Shown: positions 26,898-36,507, counted from the stretch's first letter. The stretch is 64,000 nt of DNA from Solobacterium sp. (GCA_017941735.1 JAGAVW010000043.1:1-64000), one strand, 5' to 3'. The notes: generated by a model not told the origin, from the sequence alone. Translations and numbers: made by a program.

Positions 26898-26924
26898 TTA
26901 GCACTCTTGTGCTATATTTGCTAA
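26898..26924 (-). promoter_or_regulatory. CIRCE-like operator A (HrcA site)
   Basis: On the minus strand TTAGCAAAT-N9-GAGTGCTAA. The second half matches consensus fully and the first keeps TTAGCA. It lies between the -10 and the groES start, as expected for HrcA repression. Confidence 0.8.
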
Positions 26925-26931
26925 CACGAGT

Positions 26932-26960
26932 ATTGTAATTCTTTGCTGTCACTCTGTCAA
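26932..26960 (-). promoter_or_regulatory. groES-groEL promoter
   Basis: -35 TTGACA (26960-26955), 17-bp spacer, -10 TACAAT (26937-26932): a near-consensus vegetative promoter. The -35 lies inside the spacer of CIRCE-like operator B. Confidence 0.8.
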
Positions 26961-26972
26961 TAGGAGTGCTAA
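26946..26972 (-). promoter_or_regulatory. CIRCE-like operator B overlapping the -35
   Basis: Minus strand TTAGCACTC-N9-GAGTGACAG. The first half is perfect consensus; the second keeps GAGTG. Its 9-nt spacer contains the TTGACA -35, and its outer end overlaps the last codon of the YfhO-type gene. Confidence 0.7.
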
Positions 26973-29143
26973 CTCCCTCTCTTACGCCGATTCTCATAAA
27001 TAACTAACGCTAAAAACAGTAAGAATCCAACCCCACTACAAACCACACCAACCTTTAAACCCGGCGTCATAAAATTAAGCTCTATATGATGTTCCCCTGC
27101 TTCTAAGGGAATCCCCATAAAGCCTCCATTAACTGGTATCGTGCTAAGGATTTCCCCATTATCGCGTACCGTCCATCCATCATTATTTGGAATCGCAATA
27201 TATAAAAGATTTGGCTTATCTAAGGTAATACTTCCTGATAGATAATTTGTCGCATAGGCCTCAATCATAAAGGGTTTCGTTTCTCCACCCTCATAGGTTT
27301 CATACACAAAATCATCTTCCACAAATAAGGTATCTAAAAGTTGTTTACTCTCTGTTAAGTTTGAGAAAGGTTCGATATGGCTTAAGGTATAGCCAAAGCC
27401 ATGGTAACTTTGATTTTCATAAACATTTAAGTCCGATAAATTCGCAAAATAAGTAAACTCTAATTCCTTTGGTAAATCACTTTCACTTTTCGCTAACCAA
27501 TACTTTGTGCCAAGGGCAGTTAAGGCATAGGAGTCATTAATATCTAATCTTATTTCATCAATTCCTAAAAAGGATAAGAATGGATAAACATTTGTATCAT
27601 ACGTAGATTCATACGTCTTCGCAGATAAAAAGTGATTTTGTAAGGAGATGTTTAAGTTTAAACCGGCTGGCACTACATCTTTCATATCAATATGATAACG
27701 ATAACGTAAATCGGTATCCGTATCTTGAAGATAACCCATCATGGAGGCATTCATGCGCCACGAAAAATCAGGAATCTCCACATACCACGTATGAACCATC
27801 AAAGATGCATAAAGGATCACTTGTCCTAAACTCACCCAATAGGCTCTTTTTAAATCCAAATGAAGCGTGAACCAAGCAAGCGTTAGACATACAAGTAAGG
27901 AAACATAATGAATCCAATATTGAAAAAGGGAAAGATCAAATAAAGGTAAAAGAATCACGATCACTGCACAACCAATCACATAGTTTTTAGCGAGTTGCCT
28001 ATTTCCCCATACTTCATTTTCTTCAAAGTACCGCGCCCCAAGAAATAGAATTAAAAATTGAATCACAAAATTCCAGCGCATGGAAGGATCACTAAACCCA
28101 TGAAGCATAGAGGAAAGGGGTAACACCAAAACACTTACGATTAAGCCAATCAAAAGAATGCCCCATCCTTTATTCTTTCTTCCAAAGGCAAAAGCACCAC
28201 AAAGCGGCAAGATGGTCACAAATTGGGAATACCAATACCCATACGCATTATCTTCAATTTGAAATAAATTGGCATATTTTGAATACAGTGGAAAGGGTGC
28301 ACTAATAAAACTAATTAAATAACCAAGCGTCACCTTGAGTGGCCAAAACAAGGAAAACTTCCGCACATGCGCAACGCGTGGATTCGAGACAATATAAAGT
28401 ACGGCTGGTACCGCTAAAAAGCCGGCTAGTAAAAAGCCAATGATGTAATATCCCAATAACATTCCTGCATCTTTGAAGAAGGCTTTGCCTTTCTGTTTCC
28501 ATTCGTTTTCTCTTACGATGCAATAAAATAATAGAAATAAAGAAAGTGGATACATATAGTAGAAACAATGATAAAAGAGGATTGCGACCGCAAGAACCAT
28601 GGGCCAACCTTTTTTATGATTGTGATAATATTCCACGCCAAAGAATAAGAGCGGCACAAAGGCATAGAAGCGATGGAACATATATTGCCCAATGAAAAGA
28701 ACACCCCATCCTCCAAAGGCATATAACATACTTGTATAATGGCGCACCCCTACTTTTTTAATTCCTGCTTCTTTTAAGAAGAAATACATCGAAAAAGCAC
28801 TGATGTAGATACATAAAATGGTTTCCACAAATAAGAAACGTGGCACATCTTGGAAGATAAAATAAAGCGGTAAGAATAGATCACCGGTTGTATAAAAAGC
28901 CATTGAAGCATAGAAGTCATTTCCCAAGAAAGTATGCCAAGAATACATCGGTAACCCTTTTCCCATAAACCAATTTTCAATCAGTTCAATCCACTCTTGG
29001 TATAGAGCGGTATATTCAAAAATCTGATCGTTATTGATGGTAAAAGGACGTCCGAAAAAAAGATACATCAAAAAGACGATACAAATACCAAGGGTCACCC
29101 CTAGAAATAACTTAAGCAGTGGATGGGATTGCCGTTTTTTCAT
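26969..29143 (-). CDS. YfhO family membrane protein
   Basis: A 724-residue polytopic protein with about 12-14 helices over residues 1-480, an extracytoplasmic region (490-690) and a last helix near 700. The N-terminus with FTINNDQIFEY and the C-terminal block GWTVRDNGEILSTIPVNGGFMGIPLEAGEH are typical of YfhO. Relatives are involved in teichoic-acid or lipid-linked sugar decoration. An extended -10 (TGCTATACT) ends 9 nt before the ATG and there is no SD site, so a leaderless start is likely. Its 3' end overlaps the groE operator region. Confidence 0.88.
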   Translation of the reverse strand: MKKRQSHPLLKLFLGVTLGICIVFLMYLFFGRPFTINNDQIFEYTALYQEWIELIENWFMGKGLPMYSWHTFLGNDFYASMAFYTTGDLFLPLYFIFQDVPRFLFVETILCIYISAFSMYFFLKEAGIKKVGVRHYTSMLYAFGGWGVLFIGQYMFHRFYAFVPLLFFGVEYYHNHKKGWPMVLAVAILFYHCFYYMYPLSLFLLFYCIVRENEWKQKGKAFFKDAGMLLGYYIIGFLLAGFLAVPAVLYIVSNPRVAHVRKFSLFWPLKVTLGYLISFISAPFPLYSKYANLFQIEDNAYGYWYSQFVTILPLCGAFAFGRKNKGWGILLIGLIVSVLVLPLSSMLHGFSDPSMRWNFVIQFLILFLGARYFEENEVWGNRQLAKNYVIGCAVIVILLPLFDLSLFQYWIHYVSLLVCLTLAWFTLHLDLKRAYWVSLGQVILYASLMVHTWYVEIPDFSWRMNASMMGYLQDTDTDLRYRYHIDMKDVVPAGLNLNISLQNHFLSAKTYESTYDTNVYPFLSFLGIDEIRLDINDSYALTALGTKYWLAKSESDLPKELEFTYFANLSDLNVYENQSYHGFGYTLSHIEPFSNLTESKQLLDTLFVEDDFVYETYEGGETKPFMIEAYATNYLSGSITLDKPNLLYIAIPNNDGWTVRDNGEILSTIPVNGGFMGIPLEAGEHHIELNFMTPGLKVGVVCSGVGFLLFLALVIYENRRKRGS

Positions 29144-29223
29144 AACAGTTAAAGTATAGCAAACTTAAGGGCGCAAGATGACACAATACCGAAATTCAAG
29201 TAAAATGAGTATGGTTAAAATCC

Positions 29224-30177
29224 ATGACAAAAATATCCATTGTGATTCCTTGCTACTTTAATGGCATGAATATTCCAGAAACCTATCCCACGATTGTAAG
29301 GGATGTTTTTGAGGTCCGCAAAGATATCGATTTTGAGCTTGTTTTTGTGGATGATGGCTCTAAAGATGATACTTTAGCCCAGCTTTTAAAAGTTCAAGAA
29401 AACGATGCCCGCGTTAAAATTGTGAAACTTTCCCGTAATTTTGGGGAATTTCGTGCCATTGTGGCAGGCTTAAGCCAAGCAACTGGGGACGCCGTTGCGG
29501 TCATGAGTGCCGACTTACAAGATCCCCCTTCTTTAATCCCGCAGATGATTTCTTCTTGGGAAAAAGGAAATCTTGTAAACCTTGCGGTACGCTCACAACG
29601 TGAAGAAAGTCCATTAAAGAATTTCTTTGCGGATACGTACTATAAGCTTGTGCGTAAATGGGTGCAACCAGATTATCCAAAACGTGGCTTTGATTTCTTT
29701 TTAATTGATAAAGCGGTTGCGGAAAAGCTAGTCCTCATGCAGGAAAAAAATTCCAGCATCTATGTACAACTCATCTGGCTTGGTTATCAACCAACAACCA
29801 TTGAATATACCCGTCAACATCGTGAAAAAGGAAAATCCATGTGGAGTTATAGTAAACGGATTAACCTTTTCATTGATACCTTTATTGTTTTTTCTCATAA
29901 ACCGATTCGGTTTATGACCGTGATTGGATTACTCTTGAGTCTTGTGGGTGTGATCTTTGCGATTTATTTCAGTATTGATTATTTCCATAATAGTATTTTA
30001 CCGGGATGGACTTCTTTGATTGTCGCAATCTTATTACTTTCTGGATTCCAAATGGTCATGCTTGGCATTATTGGTGAATATGTATGGCGTAACTTGGATG
30101 AATCGCGTAATCGTCCACTTTATGTAATTGAAAAAATCATTACGAAAGGAGATACGGATGGAAATCCTAGCAAATAA
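29224..30177 (+). CDS. GtrB/DPM1-like polyprenyl-phosphate glycosyltransferase
   Basis: A 317-residue family 2 glycosyltransferase with DDGSKDDT and the metal site SADLQDPP, followed by two C-terminal membrane helices (about 228-255 and 262-290). This plan is that of GtrB/ArnC-type enzymes that load a sugar on undecaprenyl phosphate for flipping. It leads an operon with FdtB and FdtA homologues, so the sugar may be a 3-amino-3,6-dideoxyhexose. No clear SD precedes the ATG; TATGGT at 29210-29215 could be a -10. It overlaps fdtB by 20 bp. Confidence 0.88.
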   Translation: MTKISIVIPCYFNGMNIPETYPTIVRDVFEVRKDIDFELVFVDDGSKDDTLAQLLKVQENDARVKIVKLSRNFGEFRAIVAGLSQATGDAVAVMSADLQDPPSLIPQMISSWEKGNLVNLAVRSQREESPLKNFFADTYYKLVRKWVQPDYPKRGFDFFLIDKAVAEKLVLMQEKNSSIYVQLIWLGYQPTTIEYTRQHREKGKSMWSYSKRINLFIDTFIVFSHKPIRFMTVIGLLLSLVGVIFAIYFSIDYFHNSILPGWTSLIVAILLLSGFQMVMLGIIGEYVWRNLDESRNRPLYVIEKIITKGDTDGNPSK

Positions 30178-31252
30178 CCTCAAACGGCAATATGACTTAT
30201 ATGCCAAAGAATATGAAGAAAAAGCCCTTGCGGTTTTACGTAAGGGTTGGTATGTGCTTGGTACAGAAGTCTCTTCTTTCGAACAAGAATTTGCGGATTA
30301 TGTTGGCGCAAAGTATTGTGTTGGTTTAGCAAGTGGGTTAGATGCGTTATGGATTGGCTTAAAAGCGATGGGCATCAAGGAAGGCGATGAAGTGATTGTT
30401 GCCGCAAATGCCTATATTGCTTGCGTCATGAGTATTACGATGAATGGCGCTACCCCTATTTTTGTTGAACCTGATGAATATGATAATTTAGATGCGAATA
30501 AGGTAGAAGAAAAGATTACCCCTTCCACCAAAGCCATTATGGCAGTACATCTTTACGGGCAAAGTTGTGATATGGATCAACTCATGAAGTTATCTCAAAA
30601 ATATTCCATTCCGATTATTGAAGATTGCGCCCAAGCGCATGGCACAAAGTTCAATGGAAAAACTTGTGGTACCTTTGGGAAAGTGGGCTGTTTTAGCTTC
30701 TATCCCACAAAGGGCCTAGGCGCCTTTGGGGATGGCGGTGCGATTGTGACAGATGATGCAGAACTTGCGGATTATGTGCGCATGTATCGCAATTATGGAA
30801 GTAAAGTACGCTATGAAAATGAAGTCGTTGGTGCCAATAGTCGCCTGGATGAAATTCAAGCTGGTTTATTACGTGTGAAATTAAAACACTTAGATACATT
30901 AAATGAAGAGCGTAATCAATTAGCCAAAAGATATTTAGAAGGAATTCAAAATCCTCTTATCACCTGTTTACAAACAAGACCACATTGTTATAACACCTAT
31001 CACCAATTTGAAATCCATTGCCCAAAACGCGATGCCTTAATAACCTATTTAAAAGATTTAGGAATTGGTACCATCATTCACTATCCAATCCCACCCTATC
31101 TTTCAAAAGCCTATGCCTACTTAGGTTATCAAGTTGGGGATTTCCCGATTACCGAACAATACGCAAACGAAATCTTATCCATACCCATGTATAATGGAAT
31201 GACACAAGAAGAACAAGATTATGTGATTAACGCAATCAATGCGTTTGAATAG
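30158..31252 (+). CDS. DegT/DnrJ/EryC1/StrS sugar aminotransferase (FdtB/QdtB-like)
   Basis: A 364-residue PLP enzyme. The PLP Lys lies in FSFYPTKGLGAFGDGGAI near residue 180, with the Asp of IIEDCAQAHG upstream. Such enzymes aminate the C-3 or C-4 keto group of dTDP-sugars. The next gene is an FdtA/QdtA-type 3,4-ketoisomerase, which points to a 3-amino product such as dTDP-Fuc3N or dTDP-Qui3N. The start at 30158 has AAAGGAG upstream and lies within the 3' end of the glycosyltransferase gene. No N-acyltransferase is seen here. Confidence 0.88.
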   Translation: MEILANNLKRQYDLYAKEYEEKALAVLRKGWYVLGTEVSSFEQEFADYVGAKYCVGLASGLDALWIGLKAMGIKEGDEVIVAANAYIACVMSITMNGATPIFVEPDEYDNLDANKVEEKITPSTKAIMAVHLYGQSCDMDQLMKLSQKYSIPIIEDCAQAHGTKFNGKTCGTFGKVGCFSFYPTKGLGAFGDGGAIVTDDAELADYVRMYRNYGSKVRYENEVVGANSRLDEIQAGLLRVKLKHLDTLNEERNQLAKRYLEGIQNPLITCLQTRPHCYNTYHQFEIHCPKRDALITYLKDLGIGTIIHYPIPPYLSKAYAYLGYQVGDFPITEQYANEILSIPMYNGMTQEEQDYVINAINAFE

Positions 31253-31262
31253 GAGAAGCAGG

Positions 31263-31679
31263 ATGGAATTATATCGTTTACTAGAATTCAAAGAATTAGG
31301 AGATGAAAGAGGAAACCTCATCGCCATTGAAGGTGGGCAAGATATCCCTTTTGAAATCAAACGGGTGTTCTATATGTATGGAACCGATGGCACAATGGTG
31401 CGTGGACAACACGCCAATCGCAACTCCCAATTTGTGCTTGTGAATGTGAGTGGATCTAGTACCATCTATATTACGGATGGTTGTGGACAAGAAGTCGAAG
31501 TGGTCTTAGATAAACCACGTACAGCCGTCTTTATCCCACGTATGATTTGGAAAGAAATGAAAAACTTCTCTTCCAATTCGGTCATCCTATGTTTAACCGA
31601 TACGCATTATGATGATGCGGAATACATACGTGACTTTGAAGCTTATCAAGAAGAAATGAAAAAAGCGCAAGTGGAATAA
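31263..31679 (+). CDS. dTDP-4-keto-6-deoxyhexose 3,4-ketoisomerase (FdtA/QdtA-like)
   Basis: A 138-residue single cupin (WxcM-like). It starts with LEFKELGDERGNLIAIEG and carries the catalytic His motif RGQHANRNSQ near residue 50; VFIPRMIWKEM follows. It moves the keto group from C-4 to C-3 before amination by the upstream aminotransferase. GGAGAAGCAGG precedes the ATG. A terminator hairpin overlaps its stop codon. Whether the product is the galacto or gluco isomer cannot be decided from sequence. Confidence 0.88.
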   Translation: MELYRLLEFKELGDERGNLIAIEGGQDIPFEIKRVFYMYGTDGTMVRGQHANRNSQFVLVNVSGSSTIYITDGCGQEVEVVLDKPRTAVFIPRMIWKEMKNFSSNSVILCLTDTHYDDAEYIRDFEAYQEEMKKAQVE

Positions 31680-31696
31680 CCACCTGCGCCTTTTTT
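31661..31696 (+). terminator. Bidirectional terminator overlapping two gene ends
   Basis: GCGCAAGTGG-AATAA-CCACCTGCGC (one mismatch), flanked by AAAAAA and TTTTTT. It includes the stop codon of the FdtA-like gene and reaches the stop of the convergent exchanger gene. Confidence 0.85.
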
Positions 31697-32660
31697 AGAT
31701 TAAGAATTGATATAGGGTAAATGCAGCATAGATACAAAGTAAGAGAATGCCTTGCCAACGGAATAATCTTTCTTTAATCAGTGCTGGTACACATAATAAC
31801 AACATCACAAGGAACATCACCGGAATATCAACGACCAACGAAGAATTCATTCCCATAATCATTTTTTCAGATGGAATGGAGAATGGGGAAATTGTAATCG
31901 CTGCCCCACTGACTAAGACAATGTTGAATAAGTTTGCGCCAATGACATTCCCTAAAGATAATGCACCATGTCCTTTCATCAAGGATGTAATTGCGGTTAC
32001 TAGTTCTGGCAAGGAAGTACCAAGTGCAACCATCGTCAAACCAATGACACTATCTGGTACACCAAGTGCGGAAGCGATAATCGTACCATTATTGACAAGA
32101 AGATTTGCACCAAAGGCAATCGCTACTGCCCCCACTAAAAGTAATACGAGCTCTTTCCATAGTGGCATTTCTTTATGTTCTTGTTCTTCAGTAGCCACTT
32201 CCACATCTTCCTTTTTCATTTGTAGAACGGAAAGAATCATATAGCATAAGAAAATCGTTAAGAACATAATCCCGTGCCATCTTTTAAAATCTCCACTTGT
32301 ATAAGCGATAAAGGAATAAATCGCTGCGGAAAAGAAGAAGGCAATCGTTGGTAAGCGAAGTGTGCTACGTTTCACTAAACCCGGTTTAATCGCAACCGTT
32401 AATGCTGCAATCAAACTTGTATTACAAATAATCGAGCCAATCGCATTTCCATAGGAAATACCGGCATTATGTTGTAATGCGGCTTGGGCACTGACCATGA
32501 CTTCTGGTAAGGTTGTCCCAATGGAAACAACCGTTGCGCCAATCAATAACTCTGGCAAATGAAAACGTTGGGCAATTCCAGTTGCCCCATCGACGAACCA
32601 ATCGCCACCTTTAATCAATAAAGCAAAGCCAACTAAAAACAAAATCACTGCAATTGTCAT
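31695..32660 (-). CDS. Ca2+/Na+ antiporter family protein (YrbG/CaxA-like)
   Basis: A 321-residue membrane protein with two inverted repeats, each holding the exchanger motif: GATVVSIGTTLPEVMVSAQA (near 41-60) and GLTMVALGTSLPELVTAITS (near 200-220), about ten helices in all. It belongs to the cation/Ca2+ exchanger superfamily. GGAGGT lies before the ATG. The 5' leader matches the yybP-ykoY Mn2+ riboswitch and ends in a terminator, so the gene is probably induced by Mn2+ and may export Mn2+; that substrate is inferred from the leader only. Confidence 0.88.
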   Translation of the reverse strand: MTIAVILFLVGFALLIKGGDWFVDGATGIAQRFHLPELLIGATVVSIGTTLPEVMVSAQAALQHNAGISYGNAIGSIICNTSLIAALTVAIKPGLVKRSTLRLPTIAFFFSAAIYSFIAYTSGDFKRWHGIMFLTIFLCYMILSVLQMKKEDVEVATEEQEHKEMPLWKELVLLLVGAVAIAFGANLLVNNGTIIASALGVPDSVIGLTMVALGTSLPELVTAITSLMKGHGALSLGNVIGANLFNIVLVSGAAITISPFSIPSEKMIMGMNSSLVVDIPVMFLVMLLLCVPALIKERLFRWQGILLLCIYAAFTLYQFLI

Positions 32661-32679
32661 ATCATGACCTCCTCAAAAT

Positions 32680-32795
32680 AAAAACAGCCGTTTAAAACGC
32701 CTGTGAGTCTCACCATTTAAAAATAGACCGGGATACGCCGTGATGTCGATCTATTTACGTCAATACGTCAGTTACTCCCTCAACGGTATCTATGG
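32680..32795 (-). ncRNA. yybP-ykoY (Mn2+) riboswitch with terminator
   Basis: Minus-strand leader with the class hallmarks in order: GAGGGAGTAAC, a short ACGT/ACGT stem, the AATAGA-TCGACA...CCCGG-TCTATT helix, and GGTGAGACTCA. A hairpin CAGGCG/CGGCTG with a T run (32703-32680) sits before the gene and can act as terminator. A promoter TTGACA-N16-TACCAT (32819-32792) lies upstream. No covariance search was run. Confidence 0.75.
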
Positions 32796-32860
32796 TATCA
32801 CAAAATAATTGCTTGTCAAAAATCATACAGGACGCATGAGGACTGTTATAATAATGCTTG

Positions 32861-34816
32861 ATGAAATTAAGTTATTTACTCTTTCAAAATTCCGTATTAT
32901 TCTTATTACTTCTTTATTCCCTTCTTGCTTTTTTGGGGCTCCTTTTTATTTTTACGAAGCTCTCCTTCCCAAAACAGGAAGTAAAAAAGAAGACATCTGC
33001 CCTTTCTTTTGTATGCCCTTCCCGTGCGCAAATGACTTATACAAAGAAAGATTATTTCTTTCTTGCTTTACTTACCATCCTTTATGCGATTTTCTCTTTG
33101 CATCGCTTAGGAAGTACTACCTTTCCTACAACTACTTGGCAACCCGTTAAAGAGAAACAAGAAATCATTTTACAACTCAATGAAAATACGCATTATGATG
33201 CAATCTATGCCCTCTATGGAGAAGGCGATAATAATAACAATCTCACTAATTACCAACTAGGCTTTGAAGGCATCCAATTATTAGGCTCTTATGACTTAGC
33301 TTCGTGGTCCCCTATTACCACACTTGGCGATACACGTATTTATCAATATGAAATTCATTCTGGGAATTGGGATTATCCTTATATCAAAGTTTTATGTGAA
33401 GATAAAAATAGTACGCTAACCGAAATAGGCTTTAAAGAAACGATGGAAGAACGCTTCTTACCCATATCCATTCATACAGATGAAGCAAATAGTTTCCAAT
33501 ATCCTGCTTCCTTACTCATTGATGAACAAGAAAAGCTTGTGACAACCCCAACCTATTATGATGAAGGTTATTTTGATGAAGTATATCATCCTCGTAACGC
33601 ATGGGAAATCGCAAATGGACAACATATGTATTATTCTGTGCATCCTTTATTAGGCACAAGTATCATGGCCCTATTTATTAAACTATTTGGCTTGAGTCCT
33701 TTTGTGTGGCGCTTTCCAGGGGCACTATTCGGGATCCTTTTAGTTCCTTTATTTTATGCCGTACTAAGAACCTTATTTCAAAGTACCAATTGGGCAGCCA
33801 TTGGCACGACCTTATTCTGTGTTGATTTTATGCATTTGACTACGTCTCGTATTGGTACCTTAGAACCATTTAGTATCTTCTTTATTTTGTTATCTTATTA
33901 CTTTATGATTCGCTATTTCTATCTCAATTTTTTTGATGCCTCAAAACAAGAACAATATACCTATTTAGGTCTATCTGGACTTACGATGGGTCTTAGTATC
34001 GCAACCAAATGGACTGGATGTTATGCGGCGATTGGTTTAGCAATCATCCTATTTACCAACTGGACAAAGCGCTACATGGAATATCGGAAAGCGAAAGCTT
34101 ATTTAGCTACAGAAAGCGAAGAGGCACTTGCCCAAAAAGAAGCGCAACACATCGTCTCTTCCTTTCCAAATACTCTTATCACTAGCATTCTATTTTGTAT
34201 TGGTGCCTTTATTGTTTTACCGATAGTGATTTATTTTGTTTCCTATATTCCATGTAAGATTTGGCGTGATGGCTATTCCCTTAAACATGTATTGGAACAA
34301 ATCGAATATATCTATAGTTATCATGCGAATTTAACTGCTACCCATCCTTTCCAAAGTACATGGAAAGATTGGTTACTCGATTTAAAACCAATTCTTTATT
34401 ACACAGGTACCGATCAAAATGGTTATTACCATACCATCTCTTGTATGAGTAACCCCATCTTGTCTTGGGCAGGTCTTCTTACCATCCTCTATACCATTTA
34501 TGCCTTCCTTCGTAATCGAAACAAAGAAGCCTTCTTAATACTTGTGGGATATATCGTAAACTTAGCCCCATGGATGTTGGTGGATCGTTGTGTATTTGCG
34601 TATCATTTCTATCCTACAAGTCTTTATATGATTTTAAGTATTGTCTTTTGTTTACGGGCTTGTGTACAAAAGAATCCTAAATCTAAAATCTTTGTGCTTG
34701 GCTTTGTGGCACTTAGTGTTTTATTCTTCCTTGTCTTCTTACCTGTCTTTAGTGGACTAGGCACTAGTAAAACCTATGTCCAATTATTGAGGTGGTTTAG
34801 CACATGGTATTTCTAA
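32861..34816 (+). CDS. PMT family (GT39-like) glycosyltransferase
   Basis: A 651-residue GT-C enzyme with about a dozen helices. YYDEGYFDEVYHPRNA near residue 230 holds the catalytic acidic motif, TSRIGTLEPFSIFF and TKWTGCYAAIGLA follow, and there is a PMT_4TM-like C-terminal half. Such enzymes move sugars from polyprenyl phosphate to proteins or glycans outside the membrane. ATG at 32861 is preferred to the TTG 3 nt earlier. An extended -10 (TGTTATAAT) ends 8 nt before it, with no SD site. It overlaps the next gene by 13 bp. Confidence 0.85.
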   Translation: MKLSYLLFQNSVLFLLLLYSLLAFLGLLFIFTKLSFPKQEVKKKTSALSFVCPSRAQMTYTKKDYFFLALLTILYAIFSLHRLGSTTFPTTTWQPVKEKQEIILQLNENTHYDAIYALYGEGDNNNNLTNYQLGFEGIQLLGSYDLASWSPITTLGDTRIYQYEIHSGNWDYPYIKVLCEDKNSTLTEIGFKETMEERFLPISIHTDEANSFQYPASLLIDEQEKLVTTPTYYDEGYFDEVYHPRNAWEIANGQHMYYSVHPLLGTSIMALFIKLFGLSPFVWRFPGALFGILLVPLFYAVLRTLFQSTNWAAIGTTLFCVDFMHLTTSRIGTLEPFSIFFILLSYYFMIRYFYLNFFDASKQEQYTYLGLSGLTMGLSIATKWTGCYAAIGLAIILFTNWTKRYMEYRKAKAYLATESEEALAQKEAQHIVSSFPNTLITSILFCIGAFIVLPIVIYFVSYIPCKIWRDGYSLKHVLEQIEYIYSYHANLTATHPFQSTWKDWLLDLKPILYYTGTDQNGYYHTISCMSNPILSWAGLLTILYTIYAFLRNRNKEAFLILVGYIVNLAPWMLVDRCVFAYHFYPTSLYMILSIVFCLRACVQKNPKSKIFVLGFVALSVLFFLVFLPVFSGLGTSKTYVQLLRWFSTWYF

Positions 34817-36507
34817 AAAAACACGAAAAGGATTTCATACTTCTTTTGTTTTCTATTGTGGTGGGAATTGGTTTTTGTTATCCATTCTTATTAAAAGATT
34901 TTTTATTGCGTGGGCATGATACGTTTTTTCATTTATCACGGATTGAAGGTCTATCCACTTCAATTGTGGAAGGCATTTGGCTTCCTCGTATTTATCCTCA
35001 TAAGAATAATGGCTTTGGGTATGCGAGCCCTCTTTTCTATAGTGATTTTCTTTTATATTTACCTGCCCTTTTATATCGCTTTGGTATGCCTTTGACGAAG
35101 TCTTATACCTTTTATATTGTTGTTATTAGTATTTTAAGCTGTTTTACGATGTGTCTTTTGATTGCCCGCATTACGAAAAATTCTTATGTTGCGTGTGTAT
35201 TAGGGTTTGCGTATCTTTTTAGTAATTACCGTATTTCCGATGTGTATATTCGAGGTGCTTTAGGAGAGTGCGTGGCAATGGTCTTTTTACCTCTTTTCTT
35301 ATTAGGGGTTTATCGTTTGTTTTATGAAAACCAAAGACATAGCACGCTTTATTTAACCCTCTCGTTAAGTGGGTTAATCCTAAGTCATAATCTCACTTTC
35401 TTTTTAACCTTTCTAACCTTTCTCTTTTTGATTCTTGTGCATTATAAATCTTGGTCAAAAAAAGTATGGCAATCCATTCTTGTCTCCTCTTTTTCTGCTT
35501 TCTTTTTAACTCTATTCTTTACACTTCCCATGTTAGAACAACTCGCAAGTCAAAAATTCATCTTGAGTTATTACAGTAGCCATAGTGCATTAGAAGAATA
35601 TAGTGTTCCATTATGGAAATATTTCGCAAACAAAACGGTGTTTGGTTATGGATCCAATGACCTAGATCCTAGTCTATCTATGTTAGTGAATGTGGGCTAT
35701 TTCTTTATGTGTATGCCTCTATGTTATTTGTTTAATAAAAAGAAAGATTTCTTTGGGCTTTTATGTTTTGGGATGGGTTATTTCTTCTTATTCTTCCCAC
35801 TTAACATCTTCCCTTGGCAAGCCTTTTCCTTTTTGCGCATCATTCAATTCCCTTGGCGCCTCATTCTGTTTGCGCCTTTATTCTTAAGCATTCCAATTGC
35901 GCTTTTTCTTACTAAGATTAAATACACCCAACTTCTTTCTATTTCCTTAATTTTCTTATTGGGAATAGAAGGCATCTATCACCTACAACCCATTTGGACA
36001 TTTCGAGATTATCTAACAAGTAAACATACTTATGCGGATTTATTAAATGGAAGTGTGATTGATCCTTACTTTTCCGCGAATTACATCCGTGTTGAATGCG
36101 CCGGTGGTGAATACTTCCCTCTTGACTATAAATCCTTTAAAGAATTAACTACCGATATCCGAAGTCTCAACCATCCAGATAAAAGTATTCCCTATGAAAC
36201 CAAAAGTGTTTCTTTATATTTTAAAGTGGATGAAGTAAACGAAGCAGAAACCCTTGTATTCCCACGAACATTCTATAAGAGATATGAACTTATAAATCTC
36301 GATACAAAAAAACAAGTGCCTGTCACAAAGAGTAACGAAGCACTTGTGGAAGGAATCATTACGGAAGCAGGTAACTATTGTCTTTCCTACGTACCTACCT
36401 TCTTACAGCGTAGTACAGTATGGATTTCCTTTGTTTATCTCCTACTTCTATTAATTCCCAAAAAAGGAACCAAAGTTTTCTTTAAATTGCTGGATTTGTT
36501 CCATTAG
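34804..36507 (+). CDS. Polytopic membrane protein, PTPS-related/GT-C-like
   Basis: A 567-residue protein with about 12 helices. The first outer loop GHDTFFHLSRIEGLSTSI ... PRIYPHKNNGFGYASPLF is the hallmark of the '6-pyruvoyl-tetrahydropterin synthase-related' membrane family, which despite its name resembles GT-C/YfhO proteins. A soluble segment (390-530) precedes a last helix. It is translationally coupled to the PMT gene and probably works on the same lipid-linked sugar. Its 3' end overlaps the convergent small gene at 36451 by 57 bp. Confidence 0.8.
   Translation: MVFLKKHEKDFILLLFSIVVGIGFCYPFLLKDFLLRGHDTFFHLSRIEGLSTSIVEGIWLPRIYPHKNNGFGYASPLFYSDFLLYLPALLYRFGMPLTKSYTFYIVVISILSCFTMCLLIARITKNSYVACVLGFAYLFSNYRISDVYIRGALGECVAMVFLPLFLLGVYRLFYENQRHSTLYLTLSLSGLILSHNLTFFLTFLTFLFLILVHYKSWSKKVWQSILVSSFSAFFLTLFFTLPMLEQLASQKFILSYYSSHSALEEYSVPLWKYFANKTVFGYGSNDLDPSLSMLVNVGYFFMCMPLCYLFNKKKDFFGLLCFGMGYFFLFFPLNIFPWQAFSFLRIIQFPWRLILFAPLFLSIPIALFLTKIKYTQLLSISLIFLLGIEGIYHLQPIWTFRDYLTSKHTYADLLNGSVIDPYFSANYIRVECAGGEYFPLDYKSFKELTTDIRSLNHPDKSIPYETKSVSLYFKVDEVNEAETLVFPRTFYKRYELINLDTKKQVPVTKSNEALVEGIITEAGNYCLSYVPTFLQRSTVWISFVYLLLLLIPKKGTKVFFKLLDLFH

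Noticed and set aside
31747-32244. 165-codon frame opposite the cation exchanger
   Set aside because: Antisense to a clear two-repeat exchanger gene, with no SD and no recognisable domain.
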